Shown: piece after piece, positions 25,494-34,062 of the stretch
Layout of the letters: each line of letters opens with the position of its first letter
How positions within the stretch are numbered: the stretch's first letter is position 1
Source of the DNA: Shimia aestuarii
GTDB lineage: Bacteria > Pseudomonadota > Alphaproteobacteria > Rhodobacterales > Rhodobacteraceae
NCBI RefSeq assembly: GCF_900114635.1
Contig: NZ_FOTQ01000003.1
Location: 248,138 to 312,137, forward strand
Reading direction: 5' to 3'
DNA: 64,000 nt
Notes under the pieces: model-generated
Told to the model about the DNA's origin: nothing
Seen by the model: the letters and a program-made list of their open reading frames with translations, nothing else
The model's database searches: none
Position numbers and translations under genes: made by a program

Positions 25494-26158
25494 GCAGCGA
25501 GGAGGTCGGCCCAGACGGTATAGGCCGCCTCGGAGGGGTGGAAGCCGTCGCGGGCCACGAAGCGGGGTTCGTAAGGCAGGTCCAGCGGCAGGTGGGTGAC
25601 GGCGGGATCGTCGCGTGCGATGTCGGCGAGCATCCGGTCGAGCCGCTCGGCGTGGCACCCGAGCACCCAGCGCAGGGGCTGGGGCAGCAGCGGAAAATGA
25701 TGCATGGGCGGCACGCCGGAGAGGATGATGTGCGCCACGCCGTGGCGCTGGCGCAACGCGTTGATCAGGGTTGTCTGGCGACTGCGGAAGCGGTGCGGTT
25801 GCGTGAAACGGGTTGTGTCGTTGACGCCATGCACGAGAAGGGCCGCGTCAAAGGGGGTATCCGGCAGGCGGTCGAGCCGGGCCAGAGAGGTTTTGGTGGT
25901 GGCGCCGGTTTCCGCCTCAAGGTGCCATGTCAGGGGGGCGAGAGCCTGCGAAAGCTGGCCCGAGAGGGCGGTGGACTGGTGCGTGGCGCCGACCCCGGCG
26001 GCCGAGGAATCGCCCAGGATGAGGAGGCGCGGGCCCGCGTCGCCCCCGGCGCGTGCGCCCGGTGGTTCGGGCAGTTTCAGGGCGCTGAAACGTACCCAGA
26101 GCCCCTGCGCCAGAAGGAGCGGGGAGAGGGGCAGGCGCAGGAGGCGATCCAAGGCCAT
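25475..26158 (-). CDS. SGNH/GDSL-family hydrolase
   Basis: A 227-residue esterase-like protein. Block I is GDSSAAGVG (nucleophile Ser about residue 51), block III is VHGVNDTTR with the oxyanion Asn, and block V is DGFHPSE with the catalytic Asp and His. A hydrophobic N-terminus (PLSPLLLAQGLWV) may be a membrane anchor or signal. Substrate unknown. It lies six bases downstream of the NTF2-like gene, probably in one transcript. Confidence 0.83.
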   Translation of the reverse strand: MALDRLLRLPLSPLLLAQGLWVRFSALKLPEPPGARAGGDAGPRLLILGDSSAAGVGATHQSTALSGQLSQALAPLTWHLEAETGATTKTSLARLDRLPDTPFDAALLVHGVNDTTRFTQPHRFRSRQTTLINALRQRHGVAHIILSGVPPMHHFPLLPQPLRWVLGCHAERLDRMLADIARDDPAVTHLPLDLPYEPRFVARDGFHPSEAAYTVWADLLAAQLRRT

Positions 26159-26164
26159 TGGCGT

Positions 26165-26575
26165 TCAGCGCATGGCGCTCATGTATTTCAGGAAGCGCGC
26201 GTCCTTGCCGATCCGGGACATCATCTCTTCGCGCAGGACGGCGATGGATTTGAGCGGGCGCATGACAACTTCGAAGGTCTGGATCAGGCCGTCGTCATTC
26301 AGCGTGATCAGGTCGACGCCAACCGCGTCGAGATCGCCGATCCTGCACTGGAATTCGAGCGCCCAGTCGGCACCTTCGCCCATGATGCGGCGATAGGTGA
26401 AATCCTCGAAGATCTGCCCGACATGACCGAGGATCGCGGCCACGGGTTCGCCGCCGGTCCAGGTTTTCCAGTAGGTCGGCGGCAGAAAGGCCACGTCGGG
26501 GGCCAGGATGTCGATGATCTTGCTGTCATCGCCCGAGGCGACGATTTCGGTCATGCGCTGGATCGTGGGGTGCAT
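26165..26575 (-). CDS. NTF2/SnoaL-like protein
   Basis: A 136-residue single-domain protein with an NTF2-like cone fold pattern (APDVAFLPPTYWKTWTG, YRRIMGEGADWALEFQCRIG, GLIQTFEVVMRP). Members include isomerases, hydrolases and non-enzymatic binding proteins; no catalytic residues can be assigned here. The start follows AAGAGGAG with normal spacing. Confidence 0.75.
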   Translation of the reverse strand: MHPTIQRMTEIVASGDDSKIIDILAPDVAFLPPTYWKTWTGGEPVAAILGHVGQIFEDFTYRRIMGEGADWALEFQCRIGDLDAVGVDLITLNDDGLIQTFEVVMRPLKSIAVLREEMMSRIGKDARFLKYMSAMR

Positions 26576-26676
26576 GGGGGATCTCCTCTTGTTGCGTATC
26601 AGCCTGCCCATTCCGGGGCGTCAGGCAAGGCTGACGTCGGGTTGCCGACGCCGCGTCGGCGCTCTATTGCGGGCGC

Positions 26677-27330
26677 ATGAGTTTTTCGACCGAATATGAC
26701 CCGCCCATGGACCCGCTGGTGGTCCTGCATGAGGACAGTGACATTGTCGTGGTGGACAAACCTTCCGGGTTGTTGTCCGTGCCGGGGCGGGGCGCGCACC
26801 TTGCCGATTGCCTGCTGACCCGCGTGCAGGCGGCGTTTCCGACCGCCCTGTTGGTGCATCGGCTGGACCGGGACACGTCGGGGGTGATGGTGTTCGCCCT
26901 TACCCCGCATGCCCAGCGGCACCTGTCGATGCAGTTCGAGCAGCGCAAGACCAAGAAAACCTATGTGGCGCGGGTTTGGGGCCGACTGGAGCCAAAGACC
27001 GGGACGGTGGACCTGCCGTTGATCGTGGACTGGCCGAACCGGCCGCGCCAGATGGTGGATCATGAAAACGGCAAGCCCGCCGTGACGGATTGGCGGGTGC
27101 TGAAACAGTCAGATGCCGAGAGCCGCGTACGGCTGATGCCCAAGACCGGGCGGTCGCACCAGCTTCGTGTGCACATGCTGGCGCTGGGGCACGTGATCCT
27201 TGGCGATCCGCTTTATGCCGAGGGGGACGCGGCGGCCCATGACCGGTTGATGCTGCATTCCGAGGAATTGCGCATCAACCATCCCGAAAGCGGGCAGGGC
27301 ATGAAGTTTCGCGCGAAAGCGCCATTCTGA
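26677..27330 (+). CDS. RluA-family RNA pseudouridine synthase
   Basis: A 217-residue pseudouridine synthase. The catalytic Asp lies in HRLDRDTSGVMVFA, the RluA-family signature, with LVVDKPSGLLSVPGRG upstream and GRSHQLRVHMLALGHVILG downstream. The size without an S4 domain resembles RluA, which modifies 23S rRNA position 746 and tRNA position 32. The exact target is inferred. Confidence 0.9.
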   Translation: MSFSTEYDPPMDPLVVLHEDSDIVVVDKPSGLLSVPGRGAHLADCLLTRVQAAFPTALLVHRLDRDTSGVMVFALTPHAQRHLSMQFEQRKTKKTYVARVWGRLEPKTGTVDLPLIVDWPNRPRQMVDHENGKPAVTDWRVLKQSDAESRVRLMPKTGRSHQLRVHMLALGHVILGDPLYAEGDAAAHDRLMLHSEELRINHPESGQGMKFRAKAPF

Positions 27331-27351
27331 GCGCGCACGCGCCCGGTCGGT

Positions 27352-28224
27352 TCAGAAATTCAGAACCTTGTAGCCAACCTGGATGGACCAGTCTGCCGGA
27401 GCGTCGCCGCCGAACATCACACCGGGTTTGATGAAAAGCTGCCCATCTCCGCCAAATGCCTTGCCCGTCAGCATGCCGAACGTGACCTGAAGGCTACCGA
27501 AGGTGTCGTTGCTTTCCCAGTCATGAATGATGGCCGGGTCAAAGGTCATGTAATATTTGGGGTTGGCGAGCTTGGGCACGTAATAGAAGTCGATCGTCGT
27601 CGTATTGACGTCGACGCCGTCCTTGTTGCCGCCTTCAAGGCCGAATGTCTGGACCCATGCAGGCGCAAATATGGACCCGTTTTCGAGGAACCATGCATAA
27701 AACACGGAGGTTTCCATCGCGAATTGACCGAAGCCGGAAGTTGGTGTTTCCGCCGTGTCGAGGAACAGTTCCACCGTAAAGGCCGCGCCATTGCTTTCCG
27801 TCAGGTGGAACACGTCGATATAGGTGACGCTGATGTCACCCAGGCGCATTTCGTCACCACCCAGCCCGGTTGCGCTCCCGGCCGCAGACGCGCCGCCGAA
27901 ATTTGGCGCCGCGTTGAAGGGGCTGTCGGAAACGGGAAGTGTAAAGCGAAACGCCTTGCTGCCGTCACCGAAGGGGCGGGTGTAGAAGGCTTCGAGCAGC
28001 CCGGTGTTCAGGGACGAATTGATCTGGTTGAACTGGTACTGCAGGCCCATTTGGGTGGTCAGCAGTGTCGGGTTGGTGCCGTTGTTGATTTCTTCCACCG
28101 CGCCCTGAACCTGGTTGAGGTTCGAGCCGTCCTGCGCCGCGACAGGAGAGGCCAGCGTCGCGCCCAGCATCAAGGAAACAGCAATCGTGTTCATGGCGGT
28201 GTGGTGTGTTACGGAAGATGTCAC
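27352..28224 (-). CDS. Secreted outer-membrane-type protein, function unknown
   Basis: 290 residues from a GTG start at 28224 that has AAGGAG six bases upstream. A signal peptide (AVSLMLGATLASPVAA) is cleaved before QDGSNLN. The rest is a series of alternating hydrophobic and polar strands with many Gly and aromatic residues and ends in a C-terminal Phe (GYKVLNF), as in beta-barrel outer-membrane proteins. It follows the periplasmic amidohydrolase gene on the same strand, with about 98 bases between, and may form a channel or binding partner for it. No family was recognised with certainty. Confidence 0.65.
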   Translation of the reverse strand: MTSSVTHHTAMNTIAVSLMLGATLASPVAAQDGSNLNQVQGAVEEINNGTNPTLLTTQMGLQYQFNQINSSLNTGLLEAFYTRPFGDGSKAFRFTLPVSDSPFNAAPNFGGASAAGSATGLGGDEMRLGDISVTYIDVFHLTESNGAAFTVELFLDTAETPTSGFGQFAMETSVFYAWFLENGSIFAPAWVQTFGLEGGNKDGVDVNTTTIDFYYVPKLANPKYYMTFDPAIIHDWESNDTFGSLQVTFGMLTGKAFGGDGQLFIKPGVMFGGDAPADWSIQVGYKVLNF

Positions 28225-28322
28225 GTCGGACTCCTTGAGAAAACCGTCGGGAAGATGAGGTACGGAGCGTACCGACCGGGTAAGTTGTCGCGGCGCGCAG
28301 CGGGCGCGCGCCGCAAAAGGGG

Positions 28323-29672
28323 TCAGTTGAGCGTGTTCTTGTAGATCACGCCGTCTTTCATGATGAGGTCGAAGTTCTTTGCGGCATCTGCGACAAGGTC
28401 CAGATCATCAAGCGGGTTGCCGTCAACGAGAAGAATGTCGGCATAGGCGCCTTCCTCGATCACGCCGAGCGGGCCTTGCTTGTAGGGGTTCAGTTCGCCC
28501 GACATCTTGAGCAGTTCGGCGTTGTCGCAGGTCGCCATCTTAAGGGTTTCGTAAGGGGTGAACCATTTGCCCAGTTTGGCGAGGATGGCCCCCTGTTTCG
28601 CGGCCAGTTCCGCGCTGAACAGCACGTCGGTGCCGAAAGCGAACTTGACGCCGATTTCCTTGCCGACGGTATAGACGAATTCGGTACCGTTCACCACGGA
28701 ATCGTATTTCGCCTGCTGGAACTCGTTAAGGGCCGGGGCGCTGTCATCATTCAGGAACGGCTGCATCGAGAGCCAAGCGCCTTCGTCCTTGATCCGCTGA
28801 AGCGTTTCGCGCGTGGAGGTGTGGCCGTGTTCAATGCTTTTCACCCCGGCATCCAGCGAGTGATTGACCGCAGCGTCGTTGATGGCGTGGGTCAGGACAT
28901 AGGTGCCCCAGTTTTCGGCGGCCTCGACAGCAGCCGCCATTTCGGCCTTGGTGAACTGGATCGTGTGGATCGGGTCATAGGCCGAGGTGACACCGCCACC
29001 GGCCATCACCTTGATCTGGGTTGCGCCCTGCATCAAATTTTCGCGTACGCGCTTGAGCATTTCGGGCACGCCGTCCGCGATATAGAACATGTCCGAGGTT
29101 TCAAATGAGTGCAGCTTGTCCGGTGTCGCGGGCACATCGCGTGTCAGGCGGAAATCCTGGTGTCCGGAGGTTTGTGACAGCGCGGGGCCGGAAGGATAAA
29201 TACGCGGGCCCACGATGGTCCCGTCGTTGGTTGCACGAGCGATGTCGAACATCGGGCCAGCCGTGTCGCGCAGCGTGGTGAAGCCGCGCATCAGCGCGTT
29301 CTTGCTGGCGCGCGCAGCCAGCAGGTTCCAATAGCCTTCGTTGGTGGTGAAAAGCTTGCCGATCGTGGCCTCGGCAAACACGCCGTGCCAGTGAGCGTCG
29401 ATCAGGCCGGGCATGAGGATGTGGCCGTCGGCCTCGATCACGGTGGCGAAATCGGGGGCCTCGAGGTTGGGGCCGATCTTGGAAATCAGGTTGCCCGCGA
29501 CATAGACGTCCTGACCTTCGAGAAGGTCGGGCGAACAGCCGGTGAAAATGCTCGCTCCTCGAATCAGAACGGCATTCGGCGAACCTTCTGCCCCGTTATC
29601 CTGGGCCGCCGCCGCAAATGGGGCAATCGCAGTTGAAATTGACAGAAGAGTCGTCAGAACGAAGTTGCGCAT
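28323..29672 (-). CDS. Periplasmic amidohydrolase (imidazolonepropionase/prolidase-like)
   Basis: A 449-residue metal-dependent amidohydrolase with a signal peptide ending AAAAQ near residue 24. Metal ligands are visible in order: HWH in LIDAHWHG, the carboxylated Lys in QIKVMAGGG, His in LTHAIND, His in EHGH and Asp in FGTDVLF. This set is typical of the binuclear Xaa-Pro/imidazolonepropionase-like subgroup that hydrolyses dipeptides or acylated amino acids. Because it is secreted it probably processes an imported substrate in the periplasm. It is divergent from an AraC-type regulator, with 68 bases between. Confidence 0.87.
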   Translation of the reverse strand: MRNFVLTTLLSISTAIAPFAAAAQDNGAEGSPNAVLIRGASIFTGCSPDLLEGQDVYVAGNLISKIGPNLEAPDFATVIEADGHILMPGLIDAHWHGVFAEATIGKLFTTNEGYWNLLAARASKNALMRGFTTLRDTAGPMFDIARATNDGTIVGPRIYPSGPALSQTSGHQDFRLTRDVPATPDKLHSFETSDMFYIADGVPEMLKRVRENLMQGATQIKVMAGGGVTSAYDPIHTIQFTKAEMAAAVEAAENWGTYVLTHAINDAAVNHSLDAGVKSIEHGHTSTRETLQRIKDEGAWLSMQPFLNDDSAPALNEFQQAKYDSVVNGTEFVYTVGKEIGVKFAFGTDVLFSAELAAKQGAILAKLGKWFTPYETLKMATCDNAELLKMSGELNPYKQGPLGVIEEGAYADILLVDGNPLDDLDLVADAAKNFDLIMKDGVIYKNTLN

Positions 29673-29740
29673 GGTATACTCCAGCTAAATCAGATTAGCT
29701 CAGCATAGTCCCAGCGCTTCGCTTTGTTTCGAAATTCGAT

Positions 29741-30679
29741 ATGCAAAAATTAAAATCCGAGACTAAAATCCTGCAAACTTCAATCCGCGAAGCCTATGCG
29801 TCTGGTTTGGTGGATGGAAAAATTGTGCAATATGGCAAGGGGTTGGACGTGGGCGAGTTGATTGTCGCAAAGTTCGGCGACTCACGTCTTCTGAGGCTGG
29901 GTTTCGAACCTCAGGCGCTCATAAATACAGCACAGCTCAGGCTGAACGCAAATTTCACGGTGCCCTATGACGCTGGCAGCCATTGGAGGATCAACGGCCA
30001 TATCCTTGAGCGAGACACGTTCTTCATGAACCTGTTTTCGGATGAAAACGAGCTGTTGGCCGAAAGGCGCAAGGTGCTGTGTGGCCGTGTGCCGCTTGTG
30101 CCCTTCCTTGAGGAATTGGAGGCCCTGACCGGGCGCGACCTGCCGGATGGGCACAGTCTGACGCTTTTGTGCCGTTTGCCTGCCGCGCAATACAGGCAGC
30201 TTGTGTTCGAGATGGAACACATCCTTGAGCAGAGATGCATGCGCGGGGATGGCCATGGTGGCGCGCAGGCGTTGATCCGGTTGCTGGCGGCATCGGTGGC
30301 GGCGTCTTCGATCCGGGATGCCGATCAAAAGACACCGCTTCGCAACAAGGCGGCATTGGTCAGGCGTATCCGGGACTATGTCGATGAAAGAGATCCGGGA
30401 ACCGTGTCCATGGCGCAGCTTTGCGCCGCGTTTTCCATGAGCGCACCCACGTTGATCAGCGTGTTTCGTGATATGACCGGGCAAACCCCGAACCGGTTTT
30501 TCATGCTGCAACGGCTTGCGCGTGCGCGTTCGGCCCTGGCCGGGAGCGAGTCAGGCGCCGCACCGGTCAAGGCGGCGGCGCTTGAGCAGGGATTTACCGA
30601 GCTGGGTCGGTTCAGCGCGCAATACAAGGCCGTCTATGGCGAGCTACCATCCCAGACCAATGCGCGCCTTTCGGGATAG
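29741..30679 (+). CDS. AraC-family transcriptional regulator
   Basis: A 312-residue regulator with an N-terminal sensor of about 200 residues and a C-terminal pair of helix-turn-helix motifs (about 215-305: VSMAQLCAAFSMSAPTLISV and FRDMTGQTPNRFFMLQRLAR). It is divergent from the amidohydrolase, so control of that gene and its barrel partner is likely. The second helix-turn-helix is less conserved than usual. The effector is unknown. Confidence 0.82.
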   Translation: MQKLKSETKILQTSIREAYASGLVDGKIVQYGKGLDVGELIVAKFGDSRLLRLGFEPQALINTAQLRLNANFTVPYDAGSHWRINGHILERDTFFMNLFSDENELLAERRKVLCGRVPLVPFLEELEALTGRDLPDGHSLTLLCRLPAAQYRQLVFEMEHILEQRCMRGDGHGGAQALIRLLAASVAASSIRDADQKTPLRNKAALVRRIRDYVDERDPGTVSMAQLCAAFSMSAPTLISVFRDMTGQTPNRFFMLQRLARARSALAGSESGAAPVKAAALEQGFTELGRFSAQYKAVYGELPSQTNARLSG

Positions 30680-30808
30680 GGCTTTGGGCGATAGTCACGC
30701 ATGAAGGCTGGACAAACGAGCGGTGCTGGAAAATGTTGAGGGCGCTGGTGCAGACTTTGCCCGAGACAGGTTCAGGACATCTAATTCACATAAAATCACA
30801 GGCAGGCC

Positions 30809-31657
30809 ATGTCATTTCTCAAAGAACCTTTCGTTCATTTTGCCGCCATCGGTATCGCCATTTTTGCATGGTTTGCGTTGGCAAACGCGGACGCGCCGCC
30901 AGAGCCGGAGCCGGATGCGAAGCGCATTCAGGTCGCACGACCCATGGTCGAGACGATGGCCGCCCAGTTCGAAGCCAAGCTGAACCGGGCGCCGACGGTT
31001 GATGAATTGTTCGCACTTGTCGAGAACTATGTGCAGGAAGAGGTGATGGTGCGCGAAGCGCGTGCGATGGGGTTGGATCAGGGGGACGGAATCATCCGCA
31101 ACCGGCTGGTTCAGAAGATGGGGTTTTTGACCACGTCGCAGGCGCAGGCCATGATCCCCGACGATGCGACGCTGCAGGCGCATCTGGAAGAAAATGCCAG
31201 CCGCTACACCAGAAGCCCGCAGATCGCGTTTGCGCAATATGGCCTGCCGCGCGGCGCGGACAGCGCGACGATTGCAGCCGCTTTGGAGGTGTTGCAGCGG
31301 GGGGAGGACCCTGCGATGGCGCGCCGACAGCAATTGCTGCCGACCGATTTTGCGCTCAGCACCGACCGACAGGTGGACGGGGTGTTCGGAACCGGGTTCT
31401 TTGCGCAGGTACAGGCGCTGCCGGTCGGGGAGTGGGCCGGTCCGGTGATGTCCGGTTATGGGCCGCATCTTGTGCGGGTTTCGACGTATCAGCCGGGTGA
31501 ACTGCCCCGCCTTGACGACATCCGGGACGACGTGCTGGCCGATTGGCGCAGGGCGCTGGGTGCCGAGATCACCGAAGCCTATGTGAAGTCGCTTCTGGGG
31601 CTGTACGAGGTAGAGCAGCCCAGCGCAGACGACATTGCGAACTGGATGTCCCAATGA
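30809..31657 (+). CDS. PpiC-type peptidyl-prolyl isomerase domain protein
   Basis: A 282-residue protein with an N-terminal membrane anchor (FVHFAAIGIAIFAWFALANA), a SurA/PpiD-like helical arm (about 45-125), and a parvulin-like C-terminal domain (DGVFGTGFFAQVQALPVGEW). It should fold or scaffold proteins in the periplasm. The parvulin core looks divergent, so catalytic activity is not certain. It ends in an ATGA overlap with the HupE-like gene, implying a joint function. Confidence 0.8.
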   Translation: MSFLKEPFVHFAAIGIAIFAWFALANADAPPEPEPDAKRIQVARPMVETMAAQFEAKLNRAPTVDELFALVENYVQEEVMVREARAMGLDQGDGIIRNRLVQKMGFLTTSQAQAMIPDDATLQAHLEENASRYTRSPQIAFAQYGLPRGADSATIAAALEVLQRGEDPAMARRQQLLPTDFALSTDRQVDGVFGTGFFAQVQALPVGEWAGPVMSGYGPHLVRVSTYQPGELPRLDDIRDDVLADWRRALGAEITEAYVKSLLGLYEVEQPSADDIANWMSQ

Positions 31658-32664
31658 GCCTTTTGCGTGCTTTGATGGTTTGTTGCCTGTTCGTGGTTGC
31701 GGCGACTGGTGCGCGCGCCCATGCGCTTGATCCGGGCTACTTGAGCCTGCGTCAGCTTGATGCGCGGGCGTGGCAGGTGTTCTGGCGCAAGCCGGATGTG
31801 CAGGGTACACCCATGGCGATCACCGCCCGGTTGCCCGAAGGCTGTGCGCCTGCAACAGGGCCGGCGCCGGTGTCGGACGGGCAGGCGTGGGCTTCTGGCT
31901 GGACTGCAATCTGTCCCGAAGGGATGGCCGGTCGGATGATCCGTATCGAGGGGCTTGAGCGGCAGGCCACGGATGTTCTGGTGCGTTTCGAGGCTCTGGA
32001 ACAGTCGCCCGTGACGTTCCGGTTGACCCCGTCTGCACCGGAATTCGTCGTGCCGGAGGTGCAAACCGTGTGGGGGGTTCTGGGGACATACGGGGTCTTG
32101 GGGTTCGAGCATATTCTCGAAGGGTGGGACCACCTGCTTTTCGTGCTGGCCCTCGTGCTTCTGATCCGCGCGCCCCGGCGGCTTGTCGGTGCGATCACCG
32201 CCTTTACCGTGGCGCATAGTATCACCCTCGCGCTGGCGGCGCTGGGGCATCTGTCGATCCCGGGCCCGCCGGTCGAGGCGATCATTGCGCTTTCGGTCGT
32301 GTTCCTTGCGATCGAAATGCTCAAGCGCAACCATGCACATCCCCGGTTGTCCGAGCGGGCACCGTGGATGGTCGCCTTTGCCTTCGGGCTGTTGCACGGG
32401 CTGGGGTTTGCCGGGGCGCTTCGCGAGATCGGTTTGCCCGAGTCGGATGTCGCGGTTGCGTTGCTGGCGTTCAATATCGGGGTGGAGACCGGGCAGCTTG
32501 TCTTCGTGGCGGTCATCCTTGCGGCGATGTTTGTCGGGGGGCGGGTCGTGAACGGTATCGGGCTTGGCGGTCCGGCGGTGATGCGTCTGGGGGAGCGGGT
32601 CGCGGGGTATGGGATCGGTTGTATCGCGACCTTCTGGCTGGCTGAACGGGTCGCGGGGTTCTGA
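31654..32664 (+). CDS. HupE/UreJ-2 family membrane protein
   Basis: A 336-residue protein with a signal peptide ending at ARAHA, an extracytoplasmic domain (about 25-140) and six to seven C-terminal helices. The family motifs are clear: GFEHILEGWDHLLFVLAL, FTVAHSITLALAALG and LLHGLGFAGALREIG, whose His and Asp residues are thought to bind metal. HupE/UreJ proteins are proposed nickel or related metal permeases, but no hydrogenase or urease genes are near, so the cargo is open. Translationally coupled to the PpiC-like gene. Confidence 0.85.
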   Translation: MSLLRALMVCCLFVVAATGARAHALDPGYLSLRQLDARAWQVFWRKPDVQGTPMAITARLPEGCAPATGPAPVSDGQAWASGWTAICPEGMAGRMIRIEGLERQATDVLVRFEALEQSPVTFRLTPSAPEFVVPEVQTVWGVLGTYGVLGFEHILEGWDHLLFVLALVLLIRAPRRLVGAITAFTVAHSITLALAALGHLSIPGPPVEAIIALSVVFLAIEMLKRNHAHPRLSERAPWMVAFAFGLLHGLGFAGALREIGLPESDVAVALLAFNIGVETGQLVFVAVILAAMFVGGRVVNGIGLGGPAVMRLGERVAGYGIGCIATFWLAERVAGF

Positions 32665-32684
32665 GGCGGGTTTGTCATGGAAGG

Positions 32685-32760
32685 GCAGGCTCAGCTTGCT
32701 GAGCCGGGCCCAAGCTCTGGCAGGGGCCGTCAGGCCCCGAAGAGGGCGGGAGCGCCTGCC
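32685..32760. repeat. Multi-hairpin intergenic stretch
   Basis: GGCTCAG-cttg-CTGAGCC at 32688-32705 and GGGGCC-gtca-GGCCCC at 32723-32738 are nested between GGCAGG and CCTGCC words. It lies between the HupE-like gene and a LysE-type gene, and resembles the stretch at 18238-18400. Confidence 0.45.
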
Positions 32761-32848
32761 GGTCGAGTGGGGCCCATCAGGAAATGTGCGCTGGCAGGTC
32801 ACACATATTGATTTCCATGGCGGGTGACATTGGGGCAAGATTTCGGTC

Positions 32849-33445
32849 ATGACGACTGACCTTCTTGCGGCGCTAAGCCTTTATGCCTTCGTTTCCTCGA
32901 TCACACCGGGGCCGAACAACCTGATGCTGATGGCGTCGGGCGCAAATTTCGGGTTCTGGCGCACGATCCCGCATATGCTGGGGATCGGGGTCGGGTTCAC
33001 GGTGATGATCGTTTTGGTCGGGGTCGGGCTAATGCAGGTGTTTGAGGCCTTTCCGGTGTCCTACACCGTTTTGAAAGTGCTTTCGGTGGCCTATCTGGTG
33101 TGGCTGGCGTGGAAGATTGCCCATGCGGGCGCGCCCGAGGCGGGGCAGGAGGGCGGGCGGCCGTTGACGTTTTTGCAGGCGGCGCTGTTCCAATGGGTCA
33201 ATCCCAAGGCGTGGAGCATGGCGCTGACCGCGATCACGCTTTATGCGCCGGACCGGACGCTCTGGGCGATTGGCCTTGTGGCGGCGGTGTTCGGGGCGAT
33301 CAACCTGCCGAGTGTGAGCTGCTGGACCGTTTTGGGCCAGCAGATGCAGCGGGTGCTGACCTCGCCCCGGCGGCTGGCGGTGTTCAACTGGAGCATGGCC
33401 GGGCTGCTGCTGGCGTCGCTTTATCCGGTGCTTGTGACGGGCTGA
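32849..33445 (+). CDS. LysE/RhtB-family exporter
   Basis: A 198-residue membrane protein with about six helices. The family signature SSITPGPNNLMLMASGANFG is at residues 13-32, and ALFQWVNPKAWSMALTAI matches the central conserved segment. Probable amino-acid or small-zwitterion exporter. The last 25 bases overlap the GyrI-like gene on the opposite strand. Confidence 0.87.
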   Translation: MTTDLLAALSLYAFVSSITPGPNNLMLMASGANFGFWRTIPHMLGIGVGFTVMIVLVGVGLMQVFEAFPVSYTVLKVLSVAYLVWLAWKIAHAGAPEAGQEGGRPLTFLQAALFQWVNPKAWSMALTAITLYAPDRTLWAIGLVAAVFGAINLPSVSCWTVLGQQMQRVLTSPRRLAVFNWSMAGLLLASLYPVLVTG

Positions 33446-34062
33446 ACCGGCTGACGCAGGAGCGTGCGGAGTTTTTCCGGGGCGGTGCGACGGGGGTCGG
33501 AGAGGTAGATTTCGTGATGCGGGCCGTGGAAGGTCAGGTTCTGTTCAGGCATCAGAACATCATGCAGATGGGCCAGCGTAGGAGCCTCGTCGGTATAGGG
33601 ACCGATATGCAGGGTTTGCAGACAGTCGCCTTCGGTCCGGGTTTCATGGCGGAGTTCCGCGAGCGCACGTGTGTCGCTCCCCTTTTTCGAAAGCTTGGCG
33701 GCGGCGTTGTCGCGCGCGGTGTCGAGGTCGTCTTGTGTCACGTCATCGGGCAGGCGCAGTTGGGCAGTCCATTGCCATGCGCTGCGGGTACCGCTGACAA
33801 AGACCGAAGGGTCGTCGGCCCACCAGAGCGCCTCGAGCGGTGGAACGACAAAATCCGCGCCGCGCGCCTTGTGGGCGAACTTGATCGCATAGGCGACGGG
33901 GTAGAGCACCGCGAGGGCCCGGGCATAGGTCGGGCCGTTGGGATCGCCCTGACCAGTGATGCAGAGAAAGGTCATGGCGGGGATGGTGAGCCGGTCCCAG
34001 CGGGCTTGCTTGCCCGCATAGAACGCCTTGTCGCTTTTTTTGAAATCCAGCTTGCCGGTCAT
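33421..34062 (-). CDS. GyrI-like small-molecule-binding protein
   Basis: A 213-residue protein of the GyrI-like/SOUL-type ligand-binding group, seen in FLCITGQGDPNG, the mid-protein WADDPSVFVSG, and CLQTLHIGPYTDEAPTLAHLHD. Such stand-alone domains bind lipophilic compounds; some act as hydrolases (cyclopropanoid hydrolases). It overlaps the upstream AraC-GyrI regulator by four bases, a common pairing. Confidence 0.8.
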   Translation of the reverse strand: MTGKLDFKKSDKAFYAGKQARWDRLTIPAMTFLCITGQGDPNGPTYARALAVLYPVAYAIKFAHKARGADFVVPPLEALWWADDPSVFVSGTRSAWQWTAQLRLPDDVTQDDLDTARDNAAAKLSKKGSDTRALAELRHETRTEGDCLQTLHIGPYTDEAPTLAHLHDVLMPEQNLTFHGPHHEIYLSDPRRTAPEKLRTLLRQPVQPVTSTG

